DNA of 64,000 nucleotides from positions 1 through 64,000 of the forward strand of contig NZ_JAGKSD010000003.1 of assembly GCF_017942225.1 (NCBI RefSeq). The letters are read 5' to 3'. Each line of letters starts with the position of its first letter. Positions within the stretch are counted from its first letter, which is position 1. Source of the stretch: Corynebacterium sp. Marseille-P3884 (lineage in GTDB: Bacteria > Actinomycetota > Actinomycetes > Mycobacteriales > Mycobacteriaceae). Position numbers and translations under genes: made by a program. Below the pieces are notes generated by a model. The model ran no database searches, was not told the DNA's origin, and saw only the letters and a program-made list of their open reading frames with translations. Below, piece after piece: positions 26,471-35,679 of the stretch.

Positions 26471-27280
26471 ATGAGGGGGAAACACAGAAAACAACAGGGG
26501 TTGGGCCTGGAAGAGATTCGGCAGATCGCAGCCGTCTTTCCACGTGCGGCAGTTACGGGGCCAGCGGCCGCGCTCGCACGAGGGCTTCCCACCTTGGGGT
26601 GGGTGGAGACGGTAGATCTGCGGTATCTGTCGGGGGCGAAGTCGGGGAAGCAGCCGAAAGACCCGCGAGTGGTCTATCGCAGTGGACGGTTGAATCCTGA
26701 CCTTGTCCAAGAACGCAATGGCATTGTGACTGTGCATCCAATCCAGGTGCTGTTCGATATCTACCGCTACTACGGACGCCTCGAGGCGCTGGTGCCATTG
26801 GAGCATCTGCGCTTTCACCAGCGCATTTCGCAGGATGCGTTGCTGGATGCGATCAAAAGCATGTTGCCCAGGGCTAATGGGATCCGGGGGTTTGAAAAAC
26901 TGGTGAGGTGGAGCGGGGGGACATCGCAAAGCCCGCTGGAGACGATCGGCCGCGACGCGGTGTTACGGGCGAATATCCCGGAGATAGAGAAGATCGAGTT
27001 TCAGGTGGCGTTTGAATATGCCGGGCCATTCGGTGAGTATTGCCGGGCGGTCGTTGACATGCTGATCAACGGGTGGCTGGTCGTCGAGCTTGATGGGCGG
27101 CTCAAGTACGAAGGCACGTACGGAGCACCCACGGATGTGATGCTTGCGGAGTTGGAGCGCCAGAAGCAGCTGCAAAGTCTGGGACTCGCCGTGATCCGCG
27201 CGGGCTGGCGCGATGTGATGGGAGGGAAGCTTATCGACGATATCCGCCGCATTCTCCGCGCTGACCGCAAAGCTGCGTGA
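26471..27280 (+). CDS. AbiEi-like/DUF559 PD-(D/E)XK protein
   Basis: This 269-residue protein has an N-terminal region resembling AbiEi-type antitoxin/regulator domains (AVTGPAAALARGL, VTVHPIQVLFDIYRYYG). A C-terminal DUF559-like nuclease fold follows, with acidic residues and Lys in VDMLINGWLVVELDGRLKYEG, then LERQKQLQSLGLAVIRAGW. That layout (Asp, then ExDG-K) fits the PD-(D/E)XK superfamily. Such proteins are common single genes in corynebacteria and their role is not established. The start is ambiguous: ATG 26471 is preferred, and the frame stays open to 26318. It ends one base before the convergent hydrolase stop. Confidence 0.65.
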   Translation: MRGKHRKQQGLGLEEIRQIAAVFPRAAVTGPAAALARGLPTLGWVETVDLRYLSGAKSGKQPKDPRVVYRSGRLNPDLVQERNGIVTVHPIQVLFDIYRYYGRLEALVPLEHLRFHQRISQDALLDAIKSMLPRANGIRGFEKLVRWSGGTSQSPLETIGRDAVLRANIPEIEKIEFQVAFEYAGPFGEYCRAVVDMLINGWLVVELDGRLKYEGTYGAPTDVMLAELERQKQLQSLGLAVIRAGWRDVMGGKLIDDIRRILRADRKAA

Positions 27281-27281
27281 T

Positions 27282-28301
27282 CTACCCGTGCCACTGCGCG
27301 AGCCGTTCGCGCAGAATCTTGTCCGCGTCGTCGTGGGCGGCGCGGTTTCCTTCCACCGTCCCGCCGAGCATGATCTGCCACCCGTTCGGGACATCATCGG
27401 CATTCGGGAAGAACGCGTGCCCCGCATCCGCGTAGACGTGCGCCTCGATGTTCTCGCCCTGCTCAGCGAGCGCACGCGCGGCGACCTCGGCCTGCCACAT
27501 CTGGTCGGCCTCGCCGCCGAAGAGCAGCACGTTTCCGCCGAAATCGCTGAGCTCGATCCGGGCATCGTCACCTGCATTCGCCGCCGCAGCTTCATACGTC
27601 GGGCGGTAGGAGACCGGGTAGCTCGTCGCCATATCCCACATCATTTTCGCGCCAGCGCTTATCGACGACTCCCTGAACGACGCATACCCCACCGTCTCAC
27701 CACGGTCAGTGAATGAGGGCAGCTCCTCGCCCCTGGCGAAGTCCAAGCCGCTGTACGAATAGTGGGCCGGTGCGAAAGCGACCAGGTTGTCCACCGGGTA
27801 GCCCCTCGCCGCAAGCAGCTCGACGAATTCCGCGCCCTTGGACGTGCCGATCACAGTGACGGGGCCTTCACCCTCGGTATTGTCCTTGACGTAGTCGGTG
27901 ACCTCGTCGAACTGCTCCAGGGGGACATTCGCGAGGGTCGGTTTCTGATTCGGCTGGCCGAAGAAGAAGAGGCTCAAGACTTCGTAGCCGTCGTCGGCAA
28001 GCTGCTTGGCGCGGGAGTAGTCCGGAGACCCTTCCGACCCGCCGTAGACCACGACCACCCCGCTGTGCTTCTTTTCTACCGGGTGGAAGTGGAAGCCGTT
28101 CAGGTAGTCGCCTTCGATGGCGGTGACACGCTCGGATGTGTCGTAGGAGGATTTGTCCGAGCTCATGCCCTCGCCAGCCGACTGCGTGATCGGGTACTTA
28201 TTCCCGTTGTAGGCGCGCAGCCCGAAGACCACGAGTATGACCACGAGAATGACGGCCAGTACCCAGAGCAAGACTTTCCCGATGACGCGCAGTGCTTTCA
28301 T
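27282..28301 (-). CDS. Membrane-anchored alpha/beta hydrolase, acyl-CoA thioester hydrolase/BAAT-C type
   Basis: This 339-residue protein has an N-terminal transmembrane anchor at about residues 8-28 and a BAAT C-terminal hydrolase domain. The nucleophile is Ser in GTSKGAE, the acid is probably Asp in GGEADQMW, and the His is in AGHAFF. The active site is predicted to face outside. Substrates may be acyl-CoA-like or lipid esters; nothing local decides. It converges on the DUF559 gene with only one base between the stop codons. Confidence 0.82.
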   Translation of the reverse strand: MKALRVIGKVLLWVLAVILVVILVVFGLRAYNGNKYPITQSAGEGMSSDKSSYDTSERVTAIEGDYLNGFHFHPVEKKHSGVVVVYGGSEGSPDYSRAKQLADDGYEVLSLFFFGQPNQKPTLANVPLEQFDEVTDYVKDNTEGEGPVTVIGTSKGAEFVELLAARGYPVDNLVAFAPAHYSYSGLDFARGEELPSFTDRGETVGYASFRESSISAGAKMMWDMATSYPVSYRPTYEAAAANAGDDARIELSDFGGNVLLFGGEADQMWQAEVAARALAEQGENIEAHVYADAGHAFFPNADDVPNGWQIMLGGTVEGNRAAHDDADKILRERLAQWHG

Positions 28302-28327
28302 ACTCCTACTATCGCACCTTTTGAAGG

Positions 28328-28687
28328 TCAGTGGGTAGTGGTGGTTTGGGTGTAGAGCTTGAGGCGGGGGCGACCGCCCACAAGCGTGTACGTGCTGGTC
28401 ATTAGTGCTTCAAAGGTGTCGTCGCCACGCACAGCGGTGGCGTTGTAGACCAGGGCGGCGGAATCGGTGCCGAGGGGGATGACTCGGGGATCGCGGATCT
28501 CGTAACGGTCCCATGCGGGTGCCTGGTTCATGGTGCTGGCGATTGTGGGCTGGTCCATGACCATGCCGTTGACAAGCACCATGACAGCGTCGTCGGTCAT
28601 GAGATCGCCGTAAAAAGTGCCGCCGGTCTGGGCGCACAGTGCATCCCAACCATCGTGTTCGAGCTGGAGGAGAGTGTCGAGGTTCAT
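28328..28687 (-). CDS. NTF2-like protein (DUF4440/SnoaL type)
   Basis: This 119-residue protein has an NTF2-like fold pattern: helix LLQLEHDGWDALCAQ, strand MTDDAVMVLVNG, and later RLKLYTQTTTTH. These are cone-shaped small-ligand pockets with many functions. No catalytic residues are evident. It lies between the anchored hydrolase and the glycosyltransferase unit, on the same strand as both. Its role is unknown. Confidence 0.7.
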   Translation of the reverse strand: MNLDTLLQLEHDGWDALCAQTGGTFYGDLMTDDAVMVLVNGMVMDQPTIASTMNQAPAWDRYEIRDPRVIPLGTDSAALVYNATAVRGDDTFEALMTSTYTLVGGRPRLKLYTQTTTTH

Positions 28688-28697
28688 GGACCCTTTC

Positions 28698-29873
28698 TTA
28701 CCAGCCAGCGAAGTGCCGTTCGAGACGGACCGGGCCGGTGATAAGTGAAAGGCCGAGTTGGGCGAGGGCAGCGTCGGATACGTTCAGCTTGAGCGGGCCT
28801 GTGCGCAGTACAAGGGAGCGGTGCGTACGGATGGTCAGCGTCGAGGAAGTCGAGGCGGCGAGTTTCACATGCATGCCGTTCTTTGTCTCGTGGAGCGCGT
28901 GATGGAACCAGGCGGCATTGTCGACTAAGAAAGCGCCGTCGACCTTGACCGTAATGCGGTGGTCCGAAATGGGGCCGTAGCCGGTCGTGGGAAAAAGACG
29001 CACGCGGGGATCAGCCTGGAAGAGATCGGGGATGTCGAGGGCGGAGTTGAGGTAGATGGTGGCGTCGAGGGCGAGCCAGGAGCTGACCACCAGTTCGAGG
29101 ACACCGGGGTTGTCGAATGCGGAGTGGTGGGTGAGATAGACGCTGATGTCGGTGGTGTCGAAGCGGACGCCCGCAGGGCGGGCGATCGGGTGCGTGATCC
29201 GGTGGGCGAGAGCGGTGGTCTCGGCATTCTTCACGCGGGCTTCTTCTGCGGCATCGGGGAAGCGGCAGCCGAAGTCCTCTTCGTCGTGGACGGCGATAGC
29301 GGCGGGCTCGTGGACGAAAGTCGCGCCGGCGTTCCAGGCGCGGAACCCGAATTCCCAGTCCTCGCCGCCGTAGCCGACGAAGGATCCGTCGAAACCGCCG
29401 ATGCGCTCGAAAAACTCCCTCGAGCAGGTGAGCACGGAGGAGATGATGAACCGCCAGGAGGTGTCGTCGGGGGAGGAGAGGTGGTGGGTGGTAGACCAGG
29501 CGTCGATAAGCCATTGGGGCTCGGTGCGTTCGGGGCCTGTCAGCCGGGTGCCCACGACGACAGCGTGCGGATCCGCTTTGATGTGGCGCGTGGAGGCGGC
29601 GAGGTAGCCGGGCTCGGGGACGGTATCGCCGTCGAGGAACGCGAGAATCTCGCCGTTCGCGTGGGTTGCGCCGAGATTGCGCGCGGCGGCGGCGCGGAAG
29701 CCACGGTCTTCTTGCGTGACGACGGTCGCGCCGGGCACGTCCGGCACCTGGTCAGACCCGTCGTCAGCGACGATGATCTCCACCTCGTCGGCGACGTCCT
29801 GTGCACGTACCGCAGCGACGACGCGGGCAAGATGCTCGGGGGCGTTGTAGTGCGGAATGACGACGCTGATCAT
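28698..29873 (-). CDS. Glycosyltransferase family 2 (first glycan unit)
   Basis: This 391-residue GT-A fold enzyme shows SVVIPHYNAPEHLARVV at the N-terminus, ADDGSD, and the metal-binding DGD motif in FLDGDTVPEPG. The acceptor-side motif GGFDGSFVGYGGEDWEFGFRAWNAG is characteristic of GT2 enzymes with a C-terminal galactosyltransferase-like region. A second domain of about 130 residues follows, with no recognisable motif. It overlaps the next-upstream gene by 4 bases and ends the minus-strand unit. The donor and acceptor sugars are unknown. Confidence 0.86.
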   Translation of the reverse strand: MISVVIPHYNAPEHLARVVAAVRAQDVADEVEIIVADDGSDQVPDVPGATVVTQEDRGFRAAAARNLGATHANGEILAFLDGDTVPEPGYLAASTRHIKADPHAVVVGTRLTGPERTEPQWLIDAWSTTHHLSSPDDTSWRFIISSVLTCSREFFERIGGFDGSFVGYGGEDWEFGFRAWNAGATFVHEPAAIAVHDEEDFGCRFPDAAEEARVKNAETTALAHRITHPIARPAGVRFDTTDISVYLTHHSAFDNPGVLELVVSSWLALDATIYLNSALDIPDLFQADPRVRLFPTTGYGPISDHRITVKVDGAFLVDNAAWFHHALHETKNGMHVKLAASTSSTLTIRTHRSLVLRTGPLKLNVSDAALAQLGLSLITGPVRLERHFAGW

Positions 29874-30820
29874 GCCTGTCTCTCCCAGAGTTCATTCCAC
29901 TTCGCGGCAACGTCGTCCCATGTCCACGACGGCGGATCGGCGGGGCCGGATTCGGTGAAGGCATCGATGGCGGTCGCCCAGCTGCCGGGTGCGGACGGGT
30001 CGACGAGCGTGATGCGCCCCGGTAGCCAGTTGTCGATCTCACGGGTGTAGTCCGAATCGGTCGCGAGCACGTGCCGGCCGGCCCCCAGCCAGGTCATGAG
30101 CGACCCGGAGGCGGAGAAGTGCTTGTGGGCGCACACGGGCACGGCGATGCGGCCCATTTCAGCGGCGAGTTCGTCGTCGGTCAGCCAGCCAGTGATCTCC
30201 GCGTCGAGCCCGGAGTCTGTGGCGCGCCGGAGCAGACCGTCTGCCCACTCCTCGTGGCCGGACGACACGGAGCCCAAGAACCGCAGGCGGTAATCGGTGC
30301 CGGCCAAAGCGTCGATCACGTCCTCGTGGCCCTTGCCGGGGTAGAGGAAGCCCAGGACACCGACGGTGCCGGGCTCCGGGGCGTACGTGGATTCCACACG
30401 CGGGATGGGCAGATGAACCATGGAAACTTCCACGCCCTGGGAGCGGAAGAAGCGGGCCTCATGGTCCGAATTGGTCACGGCCACGCCGCCGGTTTCGTTG
30501 CAGGCCTGCGCTAGGCGCAGATAAGCCGGTGCGCGGCGAGCGAAGCGCTCGTCGCCCTCCTCAGGCTGAGGGATGTCATGGAAGCTGACGCTCACGCGCC
30601 GCTGCCCGATACGCGTGAGGAGGTTATCCACGGCGGCAGCGGGGCTGTCGCCGAAGAGGTGGTCGGTGAACGTGGTGTGGATGAATCCATCGGGCAGTTC
30701 CGCGTTGCTGAATTCGGTCTCACGGAGCACATCGGCCTTCGTTGCGGCAGCGAGGGAGAAGGCATATTCCGTCACGCCGTGCCCGTCGGGTCCGACGACG
30801 AGGTGAGTGGGATGGCTCAT
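29870..30820 (-). CDS. GT4-like glycosyltransferase (GT-B fold)
   Basis: This 316-residue protein looks like a GT-B transferase. It has VHLPIPRVESTY, then TVGVLGFLYPGKGHEDVIDAL and a C-terminal LMTWLGAGRHVLATDSDYTREI segment where GT4 enzymes bind the donor. The typical EX7E is not clear, so activity is less certain. Its ends overlap both neighbours by 4 bases (ATGA-type coupling), so three minus-strand genes make one transcript. Confidence 0.72.
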   Translation of the reverse strand: MSHPTHLVVGPDGHGVTEYAFSLAAATKADVLRETEFSNAELPDGFIHTTFTDHLFGDSPAAAVDNLLTRIGQRRVSVSFHDIPQPEEGDERFARRAPAYLRLAQACNETGGVAVTNSDHEARFFRSQGVEVSMVHLPIPRVESTYAPEPGTVGVLGFLYPGKGHEDVIDALAGTDYRLRFLGSVSSGHEEWADGLLRRATDSGLDAEITGWLTDDELAAEMGRIAVPVCAHKHFSASGSLMTWLGAGRHVLATDSDYTREIDNWLPGRITLVDPSAPGSWATAIDAFTESGPADPPSWTWDDVAAKWNELWERQA

Positions 30821-31674
30821 TCGGCAGCCTCCAGCAGTTCCAGGTTGGCGATGCGCTCGGCATGCCGCTTAAGGCCGTGCTGCACCAGCGCAGGCCGGGC
30901 GCGGTAGTGATCCAGCTGCGCGGAGACGATCTCATCCCAGGGGATCTCGTCGCCGCCGCGCCGGGTCCACGAGGTGCGGTCAGAAACAGTAACGCCGAGG
31001 GCGGAGGCGGCGTGGGCGTCGATCGGTGCGTCGAGCTCGCCCAGCATCTCGTAGTCCGGCAGCATGACGTCGCCACGCAGGCCGAGTGCCTCGCGGGCGC
31101 GGGAGGCCACCACAGCAAGGGTCTCGTTATCGGGGTGGTTGACGGTGTGCCAGACAGGTGCGGTTTCCAAATAGTCGGAGACCACGACTGATCCGTGGCG
31201 CTGTTCACGGGAGCGGATCTGCTCGACGGACATCGCCGCGGCGCGCACATAGGCATCGTGGAACGGGCGGTGTGCGACAGGCTCATCGTCGCCCCGGGCA
31301 GCGGCAGCAAGGATGCGCAGGTCGTGGTACGGGATCACCGGTGGGTTCAGCGATGAATCCGCCGGGTCGCGGATGATGGCCTGGTAGGGCATGAGGCCGT
31401 CGTAACGCATGACGGGGACGACGACGTGGCGCGCGCCCCGGGGCAGCTGCGCCAGTGTCTGGGAGGTGCCCACGGGCAGGCCGCGGTAATCGTCACGGAT
31501 GGGTTGGGTGACCAAGATATCGGTGCGGGCGAGCATCTCCCCGAGCCACTCCATATCGGCCTGCTCCAGCTCATGAACTGGGGGAATACGCGTCGAATCG
31601 ACGTCCCCGGCAGAGGAGATGAGGCGGCGGAGGGACTCGGCTTGGCAGTTCCCGACGACGGTGAGAAACGGCAT
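30817..31674 (-). CDS. WcbI-like polysaccharide biosynthesis protein
   Basis: This 285-residue protein begins MPFLTVVGNCQAESLRRLI. The early GNCQ motif is the hallmark of the WcbI family, putative acetyltransferases in capsule synthesis. The start was set at ATG 31674, because the longer frame upstream is not domain-like. It is the first gene of the minus-strand glycan unit and diverges from the plus-strand unit at 31812. A sugar-modifying role such as acetylation is inferred, not shown. Confidence 0.75.
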   Translation of the reverse strand: MPFLTVVGNCQAESLRRLISSAGDVDSTRIPPVHELEQADMEWLGEMLARTDILVTQPIRDDYRGLPVGTSQTLAQLPRGARHVVVPVMRYDGLMPYQAIIRDPADSSLNPPVIPYHDLRILAAAARGDDEPVAHRPFHDAYVRAAAMSVEQIRSREQRHGSVVVSDYLETAPVWHTVNHPDNETLAVVASRAREALGLRGDVMLPDYEMLGELDAPIDAHAASALGVTVSDRTSWTRRGGDEIPWDEIVSAQLDHYRARPALVQHGLKRHAERIANLELLEAAE

Positions 31675-31811
31675 GGTGCCCCAATATAGCTGTGGGAATA
31701 GGACCCCCGTGCCGACGTGTGCAAAAACGTTTATATTAGGGACGGTATTCGGCCGTGGTCCGCGTGGACCTCGGCCGCCATTTGCGAGTAGCTCGGCGGA
31801 GGGACGGTGGG

Positions 31812-32783
31812 ATGAAAGTTCTTTCAATCCCTGCAGAACATGTCTATCCGCAGGCGATCAAGCCTGATAACGCGAGCTTTAATCCCGATCCCGATATCAA
31901 CGGCAATTGGTGGCCTCACCCGGCGCTGGAGGCACAGTGGTGGGATGAGCCACGGGATGTCGATGTAGTGCACATTCACTTCGGGTACGAGCACCGCACC
32001 CCGGAGCAGCTCCAGGAATTGGTTGACGCACTGCCGGTTCCGCTTGTGGTCACGGTGCACGACCTTGATAATCCGCACCTGTCGGACCCGGACGACCAGG
32101 AACGTCACCGCGCGAATGTGGGGGTGCTCGTGCGCGCGGCGAAGCAGGTGGTCACGCTCACCGAGTGCGCCGCGGCGACGATCGCACAGCGCTACGGGCG
32201 TGAGGATGTGGCGGTGGTGGGGCACCCGGCCGTCGTCAAGCAAATGCCCGACGTCGAAGCTGCCGCAGATGCCGCTGTCTTCCTGAAGTCGCTGCGCGCG
32301 AATGTCGTGGCGGAGGTCGAGTTTTACCGCGAGATCGCGCAGCATGTGCCCCTCACTGTCTACGCGCACGACGTTGCGGCCACGCGCGAATTGCGCACCG
32401 AGCTTTCGCTTATCGACGGGCTCTCCCTAGTCACCCATGACTCCCTCGACGATGCAGCTTTGCACAAGGCTGTGGCAGGCCACCGCGTGTGCATCTTGCC
32501 GTATGTGCGGGGAACGCATTCTGGCTGGTTGGAGATGTGTCGTGACCTGGATGTGAGCGTGGCTGTGCCGGACTGCGGCTGCTACGCGGATCAAGCCGAC
32601 GCGCCTGAGGCTGTGGCTGTGTACCGTGCTGGCGACGGCGCCGCTGCCGGACGTGCCGCAGCTGCGTTGCTGGCGGCGGACCCGGTGCCGTACCGCGGCG
32701 ACCGTGATGCGCAGCTTCGCGCGATTAAACAGGTGCACGCCGACATCTATGCCGCGGCTGCCGAGACGGGGGCGCGGCAATGA
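31812..32783 (+). CDS. GT-B glycosyltransferase-like protein
   Basis: This 323-residue protein starts MKVLSIPAEHVYPQAI at ATG 31812, with GGACGGTGGG upstream. It has VDVVHIHFGYEHRTPEQLQ, VVTVHDLDNPH and a late VCILPYVRGTHSGWLEMCRDLDVSVAVPD region, a GT4-like donor-side pattern lacking clear EX7E. It opens the plus-strand glycan unit; its stop overlaps the next start by 4 bases. It is probably a glycosyltransferase with atypical motifs. Confidence 0.68.
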   Translation: MKVLSIPAEHVYPQAIKPDNASFNPDPDINGNWWPHPALEAQWWDEPRDVDVVHIHFGYEHRTPEQLQELVDALPVPLVVTVHDLDNPHLSDPDDQERHRANVGVLVRAAKQVVTLTECAAATIAQRYGREDVAVVGHPAVVKQMPDVEAAADAAVFLKSLRANVVAEVEFYREIAQHVPLTVYAHDVAATRELRTELSLIDGLSLVTHDSLDDAALHKAVAGHRVCILPYVRGTHSGWLEMCRDLDVSVAVPDCGCYADQADAPEAVAVYRAGDGAAAGRAAAALLAADPVPYRGDRDAQLRAIKQVHADIYAAAAETGARQ

Positions 32784-33883
32784 CGATCACGCTGCCTGCC
32801 ACAGGCGATGTGCGAAGCGGCCCGCGTTTGCGGATCGCGTTCGTGGCACCCGCGCGGTACCCGATCCGCGAGCCGTACGCGGGCGGGCTGGAGGCGTTTT
32901 GCCACACAATGGTGATGGCTCTGCGCGAGGAGGGCCACGACGTGGATTTCTTCGCCGCGAAAGGGTCCGACGGCAACGTCAAAGAATACGAACTACCTGG
33001 TGTGGACTGGGGTGCGCACCCTGAGGACGCCACGGACACCACGTACCCGGCGGGGGAGAAAGAGCGTGAAGAGCGCGCCTTCCTGCGCTTGAGGTCCTAC
33101 CTGGTCAAGCAGCAGTACGACGTTGTGCACAACAACAGCCTGAGCCCGGCTATGTTTCCGTCGGTGTACTCGCCCGAACCGCTTCCGATGCTCACGACTC
33201 TGCACACCCCGCAGCTTGCTGAGATTCAGCAGGCGGTCGATGCGGCAGGTCAGCTGGCAGGCCGGTTCGCCGCGGTGAGCACGACCACGTCCCTCAGTTG
33301 GTGCATGCCCACGCCTGTCGAGGTCATTCCCAACGGTGTCAACGTGCGGCGCTGGGCTTTTGGTCCGGGCGGCGACGGGGCGGTGTGGTTCGGTCGCATC
33401 GTTCCCGAGAAGGGTCTTCACCTGGCGATGGATGCGTGCCGTCTCCTCGGTTTGCCCCTGACCATCGCTGGCCGGAAGGGTGAGCACGCGTATTTCCAGG
33501 AGGAGATCGCCCCTCGCCTGGACGGCCGGCTGATCCGTTGGGTCGGCGAGTTATCGCACGCCGAACTCCGCGGACTGGTCGGCCGCCATGCAGTCTGCGT
33601 GGTCACGCCGCGCTGGGAAGAGCCGTTCGGACTGGTGGCATTCGAGGCAATGTCGTGCGGCACACCGGTGGCGGCTTTCGACCGCGGCGGGATGGGAGAG
33701 CTGCTCGCTGACGCGCCGGCGGTGCTCGTCGAACGGGATGACGTTGTCGCCCTCGCGGGCGCGATTCATCGCGCGCTCCACCTCGACCGCGCCAAGGTCC
33801 GGGAGTGGGTGGTGGACAACCACAGTCTCACGCAAACGGCGCGCCGCTACGTCGATTACTACCGGGAGGTGATGGTCGGGTGA
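32780..33883 (+). CDS. Glycosyltransferase family 4
   Basis: This 367-residue GT4 enzyme has YAGGLEAFCHTMVMALREEGHDV near the start, a donor-side RIVPEKGLHLAMDACRLLGLPL, and the EX7E motif in EEPFGLVAFEAMSCGTPVAAF. The overlaps on both sides are 4 bases, so translation is coupled across the unit. The donor sugar is not predictable. It is the most canonical enzyme of the locus. Confidence 0.9.
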   Translation: MTITLPATGDVRSGPRLRIAFVAPARYPIREPYAGGLEAFCHTMVMALREEGHDVDFFAAKGSDGNVKEYELPGVDWGAHPEDATDTTYPAGEKEREERAFLRLRSYLVKQQYDVVHNNSLSPAMFPSVYSPEPLPMLTTLHTPQLAEIQQAVDAAGQLAGRFAAVSTTTSLSWCMPTPVEVIPNGVNVRRWAFGPGGDGAVWFGRIVPEKGLHLAMDACRLLGLPLTIAGRKGEHAYFQEEIAPRLDGRLIRWVGELSHAELRGLVGRHAVCVVTPRWEEPFGLVAFEAMSCGTPVAAFDRGGMGELLADAPAVLVERDDVVALAGAIHRALHLDRAKVREWVVDNHSLTQTARRYVDYYREVMVG

Positions 33884-35679
33884 GCACAGCCAGAAAAATA
33901 GTCGGCATTTATGCCCACCACCATGGCAGCGGGCACATTCGGCGCTGCCGGAGGATTCAACGCGAACTGGCGGAGCTCGGGTGGGATGCCGTGATTTTGT
34001 CCACTGCGCCTGACGCGGACATCGTGCTTGCCGACGACGCCGGGCACGGCCACACCGGCCGAGCCATGACCGCAGGAGGCACTCTCCACTACGCCCCGTA
34101 CGGCAACCGTGGCCTGCGTGAACGCTACGCAGCGATCGCATCCTGGGTCGACGAGAACGACCCAGCCGCGTTCTATGTCGACGTCTCTGCCGAGGTGTGC
34201 ATGTTCCTGCGGCTCATGGGCGTCCCCGTGGTCACGTTGGCGATGCCTGGCTTGCGTGACGACGCGCCGCACCAGCTCGCCTACCGCCAGTCCGACGCCA
34301 TCATTGCCGCCTGGCCCTCGTGGGTGCCAGTGCCCGACCACCTGCGCACGCATTCAGACCGCCTGCACCCAGTCGGCGGCATCACGCTGCTCGACCGCCC
34401 CGATGCAGCGCGTGGAGTCGACCGCGATCCGCAACACGTCGTGGTTATGGCTGGCCAAGGCGGGTCCACCTGGGATCCCGGTGACTGGGACGCAGTAGAA
34501 GCCGCCTGCCCCGGTTACCGGTTCACCTTCTTGACGGGTGAGAACCGTGTCGATGACCCGACGGAGTTGATCGCCAGCGCCGGTGTGGTCGTCGCGGCGG
34601 GCGGCCAGAACTCCATCGCGGACATCGCTCACCTGGGCGCCCCGGCCGTGATCCTTCCGCAGCCGCGGCCGTTCATCGAGCAGAAAGCCTCCGCAAAGCT
34701 GCTGGCACGCGAAGGTCTCGCCGTGGTGCCCGAGCGCTTCCCGGCGCCGGAGGAGTGGCCAGACGTGCTCGCCGCCGCCCGCGAGCTGAACACCGACTGG
34801 TCGCGTTGGGAAACCGCTGGGTCCGCGCGCCGGGCGGCCGAGGTGATCGCGCGAATCGCGGACGACCCGACAGACAGCACAGCTGCCATCGTCACGCTCG
34901 CCAACGCCGGTCGCGCCAGCCATCTGACGCACCAGGTCAATCTCGCGCCCGAGGGCACCGACCACATCACCGTCGCGCTCGCAGACCACGCACTGCTGGA
35001 AAAGGCAGTGCCGAAAAGCCACGTTGTGGACGTCGATAAGCAATCGGGCGCAAAAGGCGGACACCCGAACCTCGCGCGTGCCCGCAACCGTGGTGCCGCT
35101 GAGGCGATCGCGCGCGGCAACGAGGTCCTCATCTTCCTCGATGCGGATTGTCTCGCCGGCGGCGATCTCGTCCCGCTGTACACGAAAGCGCTCGCCGAGC
35201 ACCCGGACGCTGTTGTCGCCGGTCCCGTGACGTACATGAAAGAAGGGGAGCTGCGGACCGTGCGGCCGGACCCCCACTCCGCGCGCCCGAACCCGCCCGC
35301 CGGCGAGATCGTCGCTGCCGATAATTACGACCTGTTCTGGTCGCTCTCCTTCGCGTGCACGGCGCAAACATGGCAGAAAATCGTCGACACCTTCGGCGGC
35401 TTCGACGATGCGTTTTCTGGCTACGGCGGGGAGGACACTGACTTCGCGTGGAACCTGCGCGAACACGGCATCGACCTGCTGTGGGTCGGCGGAGCGCACG
35501 CATACCACCAGTGGCACCCGGTCTCCTCGCCGCCGTGGGAGCACCTCGACGACATCCTGCGCAACGCGGCCGTCTTCTATGAGAAATGGGGTCAGTGGCC
35601 GATGGAAGGGTGGTTGCGCGCATTCGAGGAAGCAGGAGCAATCGCGCTTATCGACGACTCCTGGCAGCGCACCCCTTAG
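33880..35679 (+). CDS. Bifunctional glycosyltransferase: MurG-like GT-B domain fused to a GT2 domain
   Basis: The 599-residue protein joins two transferases. The N-terminal half (about residues 1-320) has HHHGSGHIRRCRRIQREL and the late AAGGQNSIADIAHLGAPAVILP motif of MurG-like GT-B enzymes. The C-terminal half (about 345-599) has GGHPNLARARNRGA, the DxD-type FLDADCLAGGD and GGFDDAFSGYGGEDTDFAW of GT2 enzymes. The start is GTG 33880, overlapping the GT4 stop by 4 bases. It ends with its stop overlapping the convergent efeO stop (35676-35679). A two-step sugar addition is plausible. Confidence 0.85.
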   Translation: MSTARKIVGIYAHHHGSGHIRRCRRIQRELAELGWDAVILSTAPDADIVLADDAGHGHTGRAMTAGGTLHYAPYGNRGLRERYAAIASWVDENDPAAFYVDVSAEVCMFLRLMGVPVVTLAMPGLRDDAPHQLAYRQSDAIIAAWPSWVPVPDHLRTHSDRLHPVGGITLLDRPDAARGVDRDPQHVVVMAGQGGSTWDPGDWDAVEAACPGYRFTFLTGENRVDDPTELIASAGVVVAAGGQNSIADIAHLGAPAVILPQPRPFIEQKASAKLLAREGLAVVPERFPAPEEWPDVLAAARELNTDWSRWETAGSARRAAEVIARIADDPTDSTAAIVTLANAGRASHLTHQVNLAPEGTDHITVALADHALLEKAVPKSHVVDVDKQSGAKGGHPNLARARNRGAAEAIARGNEVLIFLDADCLAGGDLVPLYTKALAEHPDAVVAGPVTYMKEGELRTVRPDPHSARPNPPAGEIVAADNYDLFWSLSFACTAQTWQKIVDTFGGFDDAFSGYGGEDTDFAWNLREHGIDLLWVGGAHAYHQWHPVSSPPWEHLDDILRNAAVFYEKWGQWPMEGWLRAFEEAGAIALIDDSWQRTP

